From positions 930,001 through 994,000 of the forward strand of contig NZ_CP014168.1 of the NCBI RefSeq assembly GCF_001717955.1: a stretch of DNA of 64,000 nt. The letters run 5' to 3'. Shown one piece after another: positions 1-7,985 of the stretch (positions are counted from its first letter, which is position 1; every line of letters starts with the position of its first letter). The stretch comes from Sphingomonas panacis (GTDB taxonomy: Bacteria; Pseudomonadota; Alphaproteobacteria; Sphingomonadales; Sphingomonadaceae). The translations under genes and the position numbers were made by a program. A model generated the notes under the pieces. The model was not told the DNA's origin. It did no database searches and saw only the letters and a program-made list of their open reading frames with translations.

Positions 1-486
1 GATTTTGCGTCCGTTCAGGATCCAGTCGGCACCGTCCGGGACTGCGCGCGTCGACATCGCCATGGGATCGGAACCGGCCCCGGGTTCCGAAATGCCGATA
101 GCCGAGATGGTTTCACCGCGGACATAGGGCTCGAGATAGGCTTCGCGCTGCCGTTCGTTGGCTACCGCCTTCAGCATTCGGAGATTGGGCGAGTCGGGCA
201 GCAGAATATAGGGAACGACTGTCTTGCCCATTTCCTCGTTGACGCCGACCATAGCGACGAGAGGAAGGTCGCTGCCGCCGATATCTTCCGGCGCGTCGAG
301 CCCCCACAATCCGATCTCGCGCGATACCGTGTCGATGCGCGCCCGCTCTTCTAAGGTCAGTTCATACCCGCCGCCGCTCGCATGACGATCCAGTACGGTC
401 TGCTCCAGCGGCATGAGTTCTCGCGAAACGAACTGACTCACGAGATCCTTGAGCATCTGATGCTCGTCCGCCAGTCGGAAATCCAC
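1..486 (-). CDS. acyl-CoA dehydrogenase, N-terminal part (cut by window edge)
   Basis: The visible 162 residues are the N-terminal half of an acyl-CoA dehydrogenase, a FAD enzyme that introduces the alpha-beta double bond into an acyl-CoA. Near the end of the visible part is the family signature ISEPGAGSDP, which lines the flavin and substrate, followed by the start of the middle beta domain. The C-terminal domain with the catalytic base lies outside the window. I chose the GTG at 486 because a GAGGAG ribosome site lies just upstream and the protein then begins MDFRLADEHQML, a normal start for the family. It is transcribed in the same direction as the CaiB-like gene above it, but a 147-base gap holding an AT-rich repeated motif (531-546) suggests its own promoter. 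The exact substrate cannot be told. Confidence 0.9.
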   Translation of the reverse strand, partial: MDFRLADEHQMLKDLVSQFVSRELMPLEQTVLDRHASGGGYELTLEERARIDTVSREIGLWGLDAPEDIGGSDLPLVAMVGVNEEMGKTVVPYILLPDSPNLRMLKAVANERQREAYLEPYVRGETISAIGISEPGAGSDPMAMSTRAVPDGADWILNGRKI

Positions 487-530
487 CGCGCTCTCCTCAT
501 CCCAAGGCGCGACCGCTGGCCGCACCCCCG

Positions 531-546
531 TTTAATTAATCACACA
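531..546. promoter_or_regulatory. AT-rich repeated motif, copy 1
   Basis: TTTAATTAATCACACA sits 45 bases upstream of the acyl-CoA dehydrogenase start at 486. It is a looser copy of the motif seen best at 1916-1931 and 4944-4959. Such AT-rich words are conspicuous in otherwise GC-rich DNA. The regulator is unknown. Confidence 0.4.
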
Positions 547-633
547 ATTTATTGTTCGGCAATCCGCAATTTTCGCGAACGAGTCAAGCCAATTGCACTG
601 TCAAGTGCAGCGCAACGTCATGACTGGGAGCCG

Positions 634-1728
634 TCAGCGAGGCCCTCCCTCGATCCAGCGCCGCAACATATCGACGCCCACACCCTCCGGCTGGATCGCC
701 CCCGGTGTTCGTGAAAAGCGCGGCACCGGCGCCGGCTGGTCCTTACCGTCCTGTTCGACATAGATCCCGCGCGCGCGGATCTGGGGATGCCGGACGGCCT
801 CAGCCAGCGGCACGACCGGCGCAAAACATGCATCGGTTCCAGCCAGAATCTCGCACCACTCCTGTGCGGGTTTGGTCTCGAATATCTCGGCCAACTGGCG
901 TGCCTGCTCATTCCATTGGGTGTCGTCGTGCTGTTCGGCGAGAAACCGGTCCGGTGCACCGATACGGACGAGTAGTTCGCGGTAGAATTGAGGCTCGATC
1001 GACCCCACCGCGATCTCGCGACCATCGGCACAGGTATAGCAGCGGTAGAAGGGCGCCGCGCCGCCCAGAACGTTCCTGCCGCGATCCATGCTCAGCCTGC
1101 CAGCGTCCTGCAAACCCTTGAACATCGCCAGCAGTGATGACACGCCGTCCACAATCGCGGCATCGATGATCTGTCCTCGTCCAGAGGTCGAACGTTCATG
1201 TACTGCGGCCAGAATGCCAAGTGCGAGAAACAGCGAACCGCCGCCGAAATCCCCCAGCAAATTGAGTGGGGGAATGGCGGGCCTGTCGGGAACACCGATG
1301 GCATGCAAGGCGCCCGTTATGGCCAGATAATTGATGTCGTGCCCGGCACTTTGCGCGAGTGGCCCGTCCTGGCCCCACCCGGTCATCCGGCCGTAGATCA
1401 GGCGCGGATTCCGCCCCATCAGGACTTCAGGTCCGAGCCCCAGCCGCTCCATCACGCCAGGCCGGAAGCCTTCGATGACAACATCGGCATGGTCCGCCGC
1501 CTGGAGGCAAAATTCCAGGCCTTCCTCGCTGCGCAGGTCGAGATAACTGGTGGATCGTCCGCGGTAGAGGATCGGATTACGCCAGGCGTCACCTGGGCGA
1601 TCGACGCGCAACACCTCCGCGCCAAGATCCGAAAGCAGCATTGCACAATAAGGCGCGGGACCGATGCCGGAAAACTCCAACACCCGGAGCCCGGCAAGCG
1701 GTCCGGCTGCTGATGAACTGGTATTCAC
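634..1728 (-). CDS. CaiB/BaiF (family III) CoA-transferase or alpha-methylacyl-CoA racemase
   Basis: The protein (364 residues from the GTG at 1728) belongs to family III CoA-transferases and most resembles alpha-methylacyl-CoA racemases. The segment GHDINYLA, at about residues 129-136, carries the His-Asp pair of the racemase active site, and NLLGDFGGG (about 157-165) carries the second conserved Asp. Such enzymes either epimerise 2-methylacyl-CoA esters before beta-oxidation of branched chains (isoprenoids, steroid side chains) or move CoA between acids. The open frame extends to 1911, but that extension is unlike the family and the GTG has GAGGG nine bases upstream. It is divergent from the SDR at 1946. 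Racemase against transferase activity cannot be settled by eye. Confidence 0.85.
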   Translation of the reverse strand: MNTSSSAAGPLAGLRVLEFSGIGPAPYCAMLLSDLGAEVLRVDRPGDAWRNPILYRGRSTSYLDLRSEEGLEFCLQAADHADVVIEGFRPGVMERLGLGPEVLMGRNPRLIYGRMTGWGQDGPLAQSAGHDINYLAITGALHAIGVPDRPAIPPLNLLGDFGGGSLFLALGILAAVHERSTSGRGQIIDAAIVDGVSSLLAMFKGLQDAGRLSMDRGRNVLGGAAPFYRCYTCADGREIAVGSIEPQFYRELLVRIGAPDRFLAEQHDDTQWNEQARQLAEIFETKPAQEWCEILAGTDACFAPVVPLAEAVRHPQIRARGIYVEQDGKDQPAPVPRFSRTPGAIQPEGVGVDMLRRWIEGGPR

Positions 1729-1915
1729 GTTCGCGGCCCTCGCTTTTGGTAGTCGCCTTGGAAGCATCGCTCGAGGTGCCGTTCCAACAAGTCCCGTTTG
1801 AACGCTGAGCGACGCCGCGCGCGCCGTTTGAAGGGCTTTGTCGTCGCGGCATTCATCCCGGCAATGACACCCCCCTTTTACTGGCGCGGCATTCGTGCCA
1901 GATAGGATCAACGGA

Positions 1916-1931
1916 ATTAGTTAGTCAATTG
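1916..1931. promoter_or_regulatory. AT-rich repeated motif, copy 2 (best copy)
   Basis: ATTAGTTAGTCAATTG lies 14 bases before the SDR start at 1946, in the divergent region shared with the CaiB-like gene. Eleven or more of its positions recur at 4944-4959 and 44298-44313, each time in front of a catabolic gene. It is probably a binding site for a regulator encoded outside the window. Confidence 0.5.
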
Positions 1932-1945
1932 CATAGCGAGGTATC

Positions 1946-2725
1946 ATGCTTGAATCGATGTCGCTTCAGGGCAAAGTCGCCATAGTGACGGGATCTACCA
2001 GGGGTATTGGACGATCGATCGCCGAGGCGCTCGCCGCTTCCGGGGCGCGGGTCGTGATCTCCAGCCGGAATCAGGCCAGTTGCGAAGACGTGGCAGCCCA
2101 GATCAACGCCCGCCTCGGCAGTGTCCGCGCCCACGCCAAGGCGGCCAGCATCTCGTCCAAAGTGGCGCTCCAGTTGTTGGTCGATGAAACGCGTTCGGTG
2201 TTTGGTCCTATCGACATCCTTGTCTGCAATGCCGCCAGCAATCCCTTTTACGGTCCGATGTCGGAGATCGCCGATGATGTCTTTCGGAAAGTGTTCGAAA
2301 ATAACGTCTTGTCCAACCACTGGTTGATCCAGATGGCCGTGCCCGACATGAAGCAGAAGCGCGACGGAGCAATCATCGTCATTTCGTCCATCGGCGGACT
2401 ATTCGGAAGCGCCACTCTTGGCGCTTATCACATTTCAAAAGCGGCCGATATGCAGCTCGTCCGCAACCTTGCTGTGGAGCTAGGCCCCGACAATATCCGG
2501 GTCAATGCTATCGCGCCCGGCGTCATCCGCACCGATTTCGCCAAGGCGCTCTATGAAGACCCGGTCAGGGAAGCGGCAATCCGCGCATCCACGCCGCTTG
2601 ACCGCATCGGAGAGCCTGGCGACATCGCGGGCACCGCACTGCTGTTCGCATCGGCTGCGGGATCGCATATTACCGGGCAATGCCTGGTTATCGACGGCGG
2701 GATGCTGACCACGGGCGGATTGTAA
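1946..2725 (+). CDS. short-chain dehydrogenase/reductase (SDR)
   Basis: A 259-residue classical SDR using NAD(P)H to interconvert an alcohol and a ketone. The cofactor loop TGSTRGIG is at about residues 15-22. The catalytic residues are Ser147/148, Tyr161 and Lys165 (YHISK), and the usual NNAG is CNAA. The ending IDGGMLTTGG is typical. GCGAGG sits eight bases before the ATG at 1946. The overall pattern is close to the DHRS4/3-oxoacyl-reductase-like group. It probably oxidises a hydroxyl made by other enzymes of region A, but the substrate is unknown. Confidence 0.9.
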   Translation: MLESMSLQGKVAIVTGSTRGIGRSIAEALAASGARVVISSRNQASCEDVAAQINARLGSVRAHAKAASISSKVALQLLVDETRSVFGPIDILVCNAASNPFYGPMSEIADDVFRKVFENNVLSNHWLIQMAVPDMKQKRDGAIIVISSIGGLFGSATLGAYHISKAADMQLVRNLAVELGPDNIRVNAIAPGVIRTDFAKALYEDPVREAAIRASTPLDRIGEPGDIAGTALLFASAAGSHITGQCLVIDGGMLTTGGL

Positions 2726-2822
2726 ATCGGCGCACTTTCCGGCCGCCCCTCCACTGCTCTGGCACACATGAGACCTGACACCGGTCAGAGCCGGGGGGGG
2801 CTGCCCCCCTGACCTCCGGTCA

Positions 2823-3491
2823 TCATTGGTGCAAGGCCACAAAATCTTCGGCCGCGATGCGCGGGGACCGCCAATGGTTGATTGCGGCGGTTTCGTCGGC
2901 GTAGCCAATCGCCATGCCACAAAATAGCATCTGCTCTGGCGGAGATCCGAGGAAACTGCTGACGGTGTGGTGATAGCGCGCCCAGGACTCCTGCGCGCAG
3001 CAACCAAGTCCCGCCTCGGTCAACAGCAGCATGAGCGTTTGCAGAAACATCCCCAGATCTGCCCATTGCGGCAGGCCGACACTACGGTTGACGAAGCAAA
3101 ACAGGCCAAGCGGTGCATCGAAGAATTGGAAATTCCGGTCAAACTGGCGGCGCCGGCCCGACTTATCGTCCCGCGCGATACCGATTGAGGCGTAAAGCTG
3201 CTCACCAATGCCGAAAACACGTTCACGGTACGGCGACGCGAGATCTGGTGGGTAGACGGAAAATTCAGTTCCCTCACCGCGCGGATTTTTTGTTACCTGC
3301 TTGCTCATCAGCAGCTTGAATCTCCTCAGGGAATCCCCGCCAATCAGATGAATGTGCCATGGTTGCAGGTTGCCTCCAGATGGCGTGCGCGCCGCCAGCG
3401 CCAACAACCGCAGCACCTCATCCACATCGACCAAACGGGGCTGGAACGCCCGCACCGATTTACGGCGCTGGACAGCGTCACTGACGTGCAT
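2823..3491 (-). CDS. nitroreductase-family flavoprotein
   Basis: This 222-residue protein has the nitroreductase fold pattern: an N-terminal RRKSVRAFQP segment that binds FMN, the conserved RTPSGGNLQPWH motif and the C-terminal GMAIGYADE stretch. Family members are FMN-dependent NAD(P)H oxidoreductases acting on nitro groups, quinones, enones or flavin itself. I prefer the ATG at 3491, which has GGGGGA just upstream and gives a standard family N-terminus. The open frame reaches 3566 with only a GTG. It is divergent from the thiolase at 3660. In this setting an ene-reductase-like role is possible but only a guess. Confidence 0.85.
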   Translation of the reverse strand: MHVSDAVQRRKSVRAFQPRLVDVDEVLRLLALAARTPSGGNLQPWHIHLIGGDSLRRFKLLMSKQVTKNPRGEGTEFSVYPPDLASPYRERVFGIGEQLYASIGIARDDKSGRRRQFDRNFQFFDAPLGLFCFVNRSVGLPQWADLGMFLQTLMLLLTEAGLGCCAQESWARYHHTVSSFLGSPPEQMLFCGMAIGYADETAAINHWRSPRIAAEDFVALHQ

Positions 3492-3574
3492 GAATTCCCC
3501 CAGGCTCCGCGTCGCTATGGCATTTGGGGAGCGACATCCGCGCTCCGCCTCCCTATTGGATATCACTTGCTAAC

Positions 3575-3590
3575 TGTTCAACTAGCTAAT
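3575..3590. promoter_or_regulatory. AT-rich repeated motif, copy 3
   Basis: On the minus strand this reads ATTAGCTAGTTGAACA, matching copy 2 over its first ten bases with one change. It sits between the divergent nitroreductase and thiolase genes. Confidence 0.4.
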
Positions 3591-3659
3591 ATCGGCGCGC
3601 CTAAATTTGATCAAGGCTAGACTTGAGCAGGATTGAATCGGTTGAACAGGGGACAGAGC

Positions 3660-4832
3660 ATGCGCGAAGCCGTCATCGTATCCACAGCCCGCACGCCGAT
3701 CGGCCGGGCGTATAAAGGCGCATTCAACGCAACCCCGTCGCCCACGCTTGCCGCTCACGCAATCCGGGCGGCCGTCGAACGTTCAGGCGTAGCGCCCCGA
3801 GACATTGACGATGTGATTATGGGGTCAGCCCTGCCGCAAGGTTTCCAGCACACGATCGGACGCACCGCAGCTCTTCGCGCCGGATTGCCAAACGGCGTTT
3901 CAGGACAGACGATCGACCGCCAGTGCGCGTCCGGCCTGATGGCCATTGCAACCGCAGCGAAACAGGTCATCGTCGACCGGATGAATATCGTCGTCGCAGG
4001 TGGCGTCGAATCGATTTCCATGGTCCAAACCCCGGCGCTGCGGGTCGATGAAGACGCGGACCTGGCGGCCATGGCTCCCGACATATACATGCCGATGCTC
4101 CAGACGGCGGAGATCGTCGCAAAGCGCTACGGCATTTCGCGCGAACGGCAGGATGCCTATGCCCTGCGCTCGCAGCGCCTGACGGGCGAAGCACAAGCCG
4201 CCGGCGCATTCGATGCAGAGATCGTACCCGTGACAACGATCATGGCGGTGACGGACATCCAGACCCGCACCACCAATCACGTGGCGGTCACGCTCGACGA
4301 GGATCAAGGCAATCGCCCTCAAACCACCTTGGAAGGGCTCGCGGCGCTGCGGCCCGTAATTGAAGGCGGGCAGATCAGCGCCGGCAACGCCTCGCAATTG
4401 TCGGACGGAGCATCCGCTTGCGTAGTGATGGACGCACAATATGCGGCAGACTGCGGCATCGCGCCCCTGGGCCGCTATGTCGGCATGGCGATGGCGGGGA
4501 CAGACCCCGACGAAATGGGCATCGGCCCGGCCCTGGCCGTGCCCAAACTGCTCGACCGGTTCGGCCTGACCGTGGACGATATCGGCTTGTGGGAGTTGAA
4601 CGAGGCCTTTGCCGTGCAGGTGCTCTACTGCCAGGATGTGCTGGGCATCCCCGATGATCGCCTGAATGTGTCCGGCGGCGCGATTTCGATTGGTCATCCT
4701 TATGGCATGTCGGGCGCGAGGATGACAGGACATGCCTTGATCGAGGGACGTCGGCGCAATGCTCGCTATGTCGTGGTCACAATGTGCGTGGGCGGCGGCA
4801 TGGGTGCGGCCGCCTTGTTCGAAACGGCCTGA
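3660..4832 (+). CDS. acetyl-CoA C-acyltransferase (thiolase)
   Basis: A 390-residue degradative thiolase, which cleaves a 3-oxoacyl-CoA with CoA into acetyl-CoA (or propionyl-CoA) and a shortened acyl-CoA. The nucleophilic Cys is at about residue 89 in DRQCASGL. The NEAF motif, the GHPYGMSGA loop with the catalytic His, and the C-terminal MCVGGGMG motif with the second Cys are all intact. Translation most likely starts at 3660, where AGGGGAC precedes the ATG; an upstream ATG at 3633 gives nine extra unconserved residues. It carries out the last step of side-chain or ring beta-oxidation in region A. Confidence 0.92.
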   Translation: MREAVIVSTARTPIGRAYKGAFNATPSPTLAAHAIRAAVERSGVAPRDIDDVIMGSALPQGFQHTIGRTAALRAGLPNGVSGQTIDRQCASGLMAIATAAKQVIVDRMNIVVAGGVESISMVQTPALRVDEDADLAAMAPDIYMPMLQTAEIVAKRYGISRERQDAYALRSQRLTGEAQAAGAFDAEIVPVTTIMAVTDIQTRTTNHVAVTLDEDQGNRPQTTLEGLAALRPVIEGGQISAGNASQLSDGASACVVMDAQYAADCGIAPLGRYVGMAMAGTDPDEMGIGPALAVPKLLDRFGLTVDDIGLWELNEAFAVQVLYCQDVLGIPDDRLNVSGGAISIGHPYGMSGARMTGHALIEGRRRNARYVVVTMCVGGGMGAAALFETA

Positions 4833-4943
4833 TCGCTCTCGGTTTATGGGAGAGGTGGGCAGGGAGGCTACCCGTGCAAGATAGTGCATTCGGTCCCGCC
4901 CTTTGAGCTGCTTACCAGCGCTTCGCTGAAGATCGTTCTGGGT

Positions 4944-4959
4944 ATTAAATAGTCGATTG
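4944..4959. promoter_or_regulatory. AT-rich repeated motif, copy 4
   Basis: ATTAAATAGTCGATTG differs from copy 2 at only a few positions and lies upstream of the hydrolase-SDR pair starting at 5071. It is followed by GATTGTATGACCCAATC, an imperfect inverted repeat. Confidence 0.45.
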
Positions 4960-5070
4960 ATTGTATGACCCAATCTATATTATGACTCGATGCTATCGAT
5001 ACGGATGCCAACGATCGCCTTGCACCCGCATGGCGGATGCACGGCATTCTTTGGGAAGTGGAGAGAGTGC

Positions 5071-5949
5071 ATGACGAATATGACGTGGGAGATCGGCGAT
5101 GTGACCGTTACGAAAATCGTCGAAGTCGAAATGTCACTGGGAGGGGAATTCCTCTTCGACGAGAGGGTTTCGGTCGAAGAACTGCAAAAGATAGGTTGGC
5201 TCGCCCCGCATTTCATTGATGAGAACGGCCTACTGAAGATCAGCGTCCACGCGCTGATCGTCGATACGCCGACCAAGCGCATCCTCGTCGACACCTGCAT
5301 CGGCAACGATAAGGAGCGCGAAATCCCCATATTCGCAAATCTGCAAACCAAATTCCTCCAAGACCTCGAGGGTGCCGGCTTCCCACGAGACAGCATCGAC
5401 TGCGTGCTCTGCACTCACCTGCACATTGACCATGTCGGCTGGAACACCATGCTGGTTGACGGCAAATGGGTCCCGACGTTCCCCAACTCCCGGTACCTGT
5501 TCGGCAAGGCCGAGTTCGAGTTCTGGAAGCAGAACGACGTCGATAACGCCGATGGTCACATCGACCAGAAAATGACGTTCAAGGACAGCGTCCAGCCGAT
5601 TTGGGAGGCCGGCCTTGTCGATCTTGTCGACCTGCACGAACAGATCTGCGAGGAAGTCAGCCTTGAGCCGACGCTTGGCCACACTCCTGGTCATGTGAGC
5701 GTGCGTATCCGCTCCAATGGCGAGGATGCGCTCATCACCGGCGATTTCACGCATCATCCCTGCCAGATCGCCCATCCGGATTGGAACAGCCATGTCGATT
5801 ACGACGCCATTCAATCCACCGAGACGCGGCGGGCGAAGTATGCTGAACTGGCCGATACCGGAACCCTCGTCATCGGTACGCACTATGCCACGCCGACCGC
5901 CGGCCATATCGTTCGTGACGCTGACGGCTACCGCCTGAAGGTCGACTGA
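5071..5949 (+). CDS. metallo-beta-lactamase-fold hydrolase
   Basis: A 292-residue metallo-beta-lactamase-fold enzyme. The metal motif HLHIDH is at about residues 116-121, with later conserved histidines in GHTPGHVSVR and GTHYATPTAGH and the Asp in ITGDF. The layout resembles lactonases and other ester hydrolases of the AHL-lactonase-like group; no signal peptide is seen, so it should be cytoplasmic. The ATG at 5071 follows GGAGAG; the 27 extra residues of the longer frame look non-coding. It runs three bases ahead of the SDR at 5953, so the two are probably one operon. A role in opening a lactone or CoA-ester intermediate is an inference. Confidence 0.85.
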   Translation: MTNMTWEIGDVTVTKIVEVEMSLGGEFLFDERVSVEELQKIGWLAPHFIDENGLLKISVHALIVDTPTKRILVDTCIGNDKEREIPIFANLQTKFLQDLEGAGFPRDSIDCVLCTHLHIDHVGWNTMLVDGKWVPTFPNSRYLFGKAEFEFWKQNDVDNADGHIDQKMTFKDSVQPIWEAGLVDLVDLHEQICEEVSLEPTLGHTPGHVSVRIRSNGEDALITGDFTHHPCQIAHPDWNSHVDYDAIQSTETRRAKYAELADTGTLVIGTHYATPTAGHIVRDADGYRLKVD

Positions 5950-5952
5950 AAC

Positions 5953-6741
5953 ATGGACCTTGGAATCAAGGGCCGAACCGCCATTGTCGCCGGCGGCAGC
6001 GCTGGCATGGGCAAGTCCAGTGCTGTCGCATTGGCCGCCGAGGGCGTCGATCTCGTCATCTCCGCTCGGGGCGAAGCTAGGCTGAAAGCTGCGGCCGAGG
6101 AAATCGCCTCCGCGACTGGGGTGACCGTCGTTCCGATAGTTGCCGATCACAGCACGGCAGAGGGCCGCGCTCGCCTGCTGACGGCGTGCCCCGAACCCGA
6201 TATTCTCGTCATTACCTGCTCACCACCGCCCATGGTGGAAAGCTATCTCAATGTGGGGGTTGAAGACTGGCAGTCGGCAGTGGCGACAACGCTGATCGGC
6301 CCTATAGAGTTGATGCGCGCAACCGTGGGCGGGATGGCAGATCGCGGATTCGGTCGGGTGGTTAACATCGCAACCGCCGCCGCAAAAAGTCCGATGATGG
6401 TTCGGTTGCTGTCGGGGCCTACCCGGTCCGCGCTCGTGAACTATACGGTCGCACTGTCCAAGGACTTTGCCCGCCATAATGTCGCGATCAACAACATCCT
6501 GCCCGGCATGTTTCATTCTACCGCCATGGGAGACCGTCTGGCACGCCTTTCGGCGGAGAATGGTACGACCCTGGAAGACGAAGAGGCGAAGCTACACAAG
6601 ATGTTCAGGGTGCCCGCTGGCCGGTTCGGGGATTGCGATGATTTGGGCGCTTTCGTGACCATGTTTTGCAGCCGACAGGCGAACTTCTTGATCGGGCAAA
6701 GCCTCGTCATCGATGGCGGCTCCGTGCATACTCTTTTCTGA
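5953..6741 (+). CDS. atypical SDR-family protein lacking the catalytic Tyr/Lys
   Basis: This 262-residue protein has the Rossmann start AGGSAGMG (about residues 13-20) and the usual SDR ending GQSLVIDGGSV, so it is an SDR by fold. The active site is unusual: where YxxxK is expected (about residues 154-158) it reads SGPTR, and the NNAG motif is replaced by TCSPPP. A known SDR subgroup has a similar SNGAR-type sequence at this place and is often annotated as 3-oxoacyl reductase without proof of activity. It lies directly behind the hydrolase at 5071. It may bind NAD(P) for another reaction or use other residues. Confidence 0.8.
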   Translation: MDLGIKGRTAIVAGGSAGMGKSSAVALAAEGVDLVISARGEARLKAAAEEIASATGVTVVPIVADHSTAEGRARLLTACPEPDILVITCSPPPMVESYLNVGVEDWQSAVATTLIGPIELMRATVGGMADRGFGRVVNIATAAAKSPMMVRLLSGPTRSALVNYTVALSKDFARHNVAINNILPGMFHSTAMGDRLARLSAENGTTLEDEEAKLHKMFRVPAGRFGDCDDLGAFVTMFCSRQANFLIGQSLVIDGGSVHTLF

Positions 6742-6852
6742 GACGACCGTCCCCCGACCGCGCTTTGCAGTTGAAGGGGATCGCCGTTCGCAGCATGATA
6801 TCGACCGCGCGATCTTTAGCGGACAGAAACAGACTTTTGAGAGGGTTTATCC

Positions 6853-7287
6853 ATGAACGAAGCACAGGCCGCAATGTTTCATCATCCTGTCACGCGCAAC
6901 TTCTTCCGGTCGACGATCTTGCGCGATACTCCCGCTGCCATGAAATGCCTCGCGAATGATGTGACTGTTCAGGCATCGTTCTTCCCCGAGACTGTGGTCG
7001 GGATCGAGAACATACCCCAGAGCTTCGAAGCATTCGTAAACGTATGTGACCGCATCGAAATCGAGCGAGTCTTTCATGATGGCCCTTACACCGGTGTGAA
7101 GATGAAGATTTTCTTCGGGGAGTTCGTACTCGATGGCCTAGACTATACGCACCAGAACGAAGAAGGTCTGATTGACCAACTGTTGGTGATGTGGCGGCCA
7201 CTCGAATCAATTCTGGCCTTTCGGAACGCCATGTTCACCAAGATGGGCGTCCCTCACCAAAAGCTGGTAAGTGAAGATGCGGCGTGA
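6853..7287 (+). CDS. NTF2-like (SnoaL-type) small protein
   Basis: A 144-residue protein with no signal peptide. It reads like a nuclear-transport-factor-2-like cone-fold domain: an N-terminal helix, the phrase LANDVTVQASFF, an internal IERVFHDGPYTGVKMKIFF strand pair and a terminal strand with WRPLESILAFRN. Proteins of this fold act as isomerases, dehydratases or epoxide hydrolases on cyclic and steroid-like substrates, or merely bind ligand. GAGAGGG precedes the ATG. It follows the SDR at 5953 by 111 bases in the same direction. Its role is probably tied to the pathway, but no catalytic residues can be assigned with confidence. Confidence 0.65.
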   Translation: MNEAQAAMFHHPVTRNFFRSTILRDTPAAMKCLANDVTVQASFFPETVVGIENIPQSFEAFVNVCDRIEIERVFHDGPYTGVKMKIFFGEFVLDGLDYTHQNEEGLIDQLLVMWRPLESILAFRNAMFTKMGVPHQKLVSEDAA

Positions 7288-7985
7288 ACTCATCCGGTCG
7301 ATCCATACGCATACGCTCTACTGACGCGTCTTCGCGTGCGCACAGGTAGACTCGCCGCGGAATCATGGCTGCCCACAGCCTTCGGGTGGATTGCCTGAAC
7401 CATCCCTGGTTCACCGGCTTCGATGATATTGCCCGAGAATACGGGCTTCGCGTATATTGGCGGGAGCGGCACTTGGCCGCTGAAATCTCGGGACACTGCC
7501 TGCGACGTACTCCATAGCCGCGCCGCAACTCGATGGTTGCAGGTTCCATCCCCGTCGACCACAGAATTATCTGGGTCAGGGTTCGATTGTGTCATCGACC
7601 CACCTCTTTGACGCCCGCGGCTCGACGCCCGATCTTATGAAAGCCGCTCCCGGACTGCCCCTCTCGCTACCCAAGCCATGTGCCGATCGATCCACTCGCC
7701 GGCGTTGGCTTTTATGAAACGGCGTCCGCTGTCGGCCGTGCTTCGGCGTATATGTCGCCAAAGCCCCCTCGCCTTCCCGTTCACGACCGCCTTTGCGTCG
7801 CTTGATGTAGATCGTGTGAACGGCCCCAAGGATCGGGAAAACCCTTCACGGCCATAATGCGACTGCCGTCTTGCGCCGGTCACGACAACAAGTTATTCAA
7901 TTAATTAATCTGCCGAACGCGGATCAGCGATCTTTGTTTCGCACAAACCCCACACCCGAGTGGCCGAATTGCCCGGAGTTCGTCA
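7288..7985. other. 698-base stretch without a convincing gene
   Basis: I find no reading frame here with a ribosome site and a recognisable family. Short frames exist on both strands (for example 7423-7611 plus and 7290-7595 minus), but they have mixed composition and no motif. The stretch may be decayed coding sequence. Its right end holds the AT-rich motif at 7894-7909. Confidence 0.5.
7894..7909. promoter_or_regulatory. AT-rich repeated motif, copy 5
   Basis: On the minus strand it reads ATTAATTAATTGAATA. It lies 77 bases before the acyl-CoA dehydrogenase at 7986. It fits the loose consensus ATTARYTART(C/T)(A/G)A. Confidence 0.4.

Noticed and set aside
7290..7611. Short frames on both strands between the NTF2-like gene and the FadE-type gene
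   Set aside because: No family similarity, no ribosome site, and conflicting frames of equal quality.
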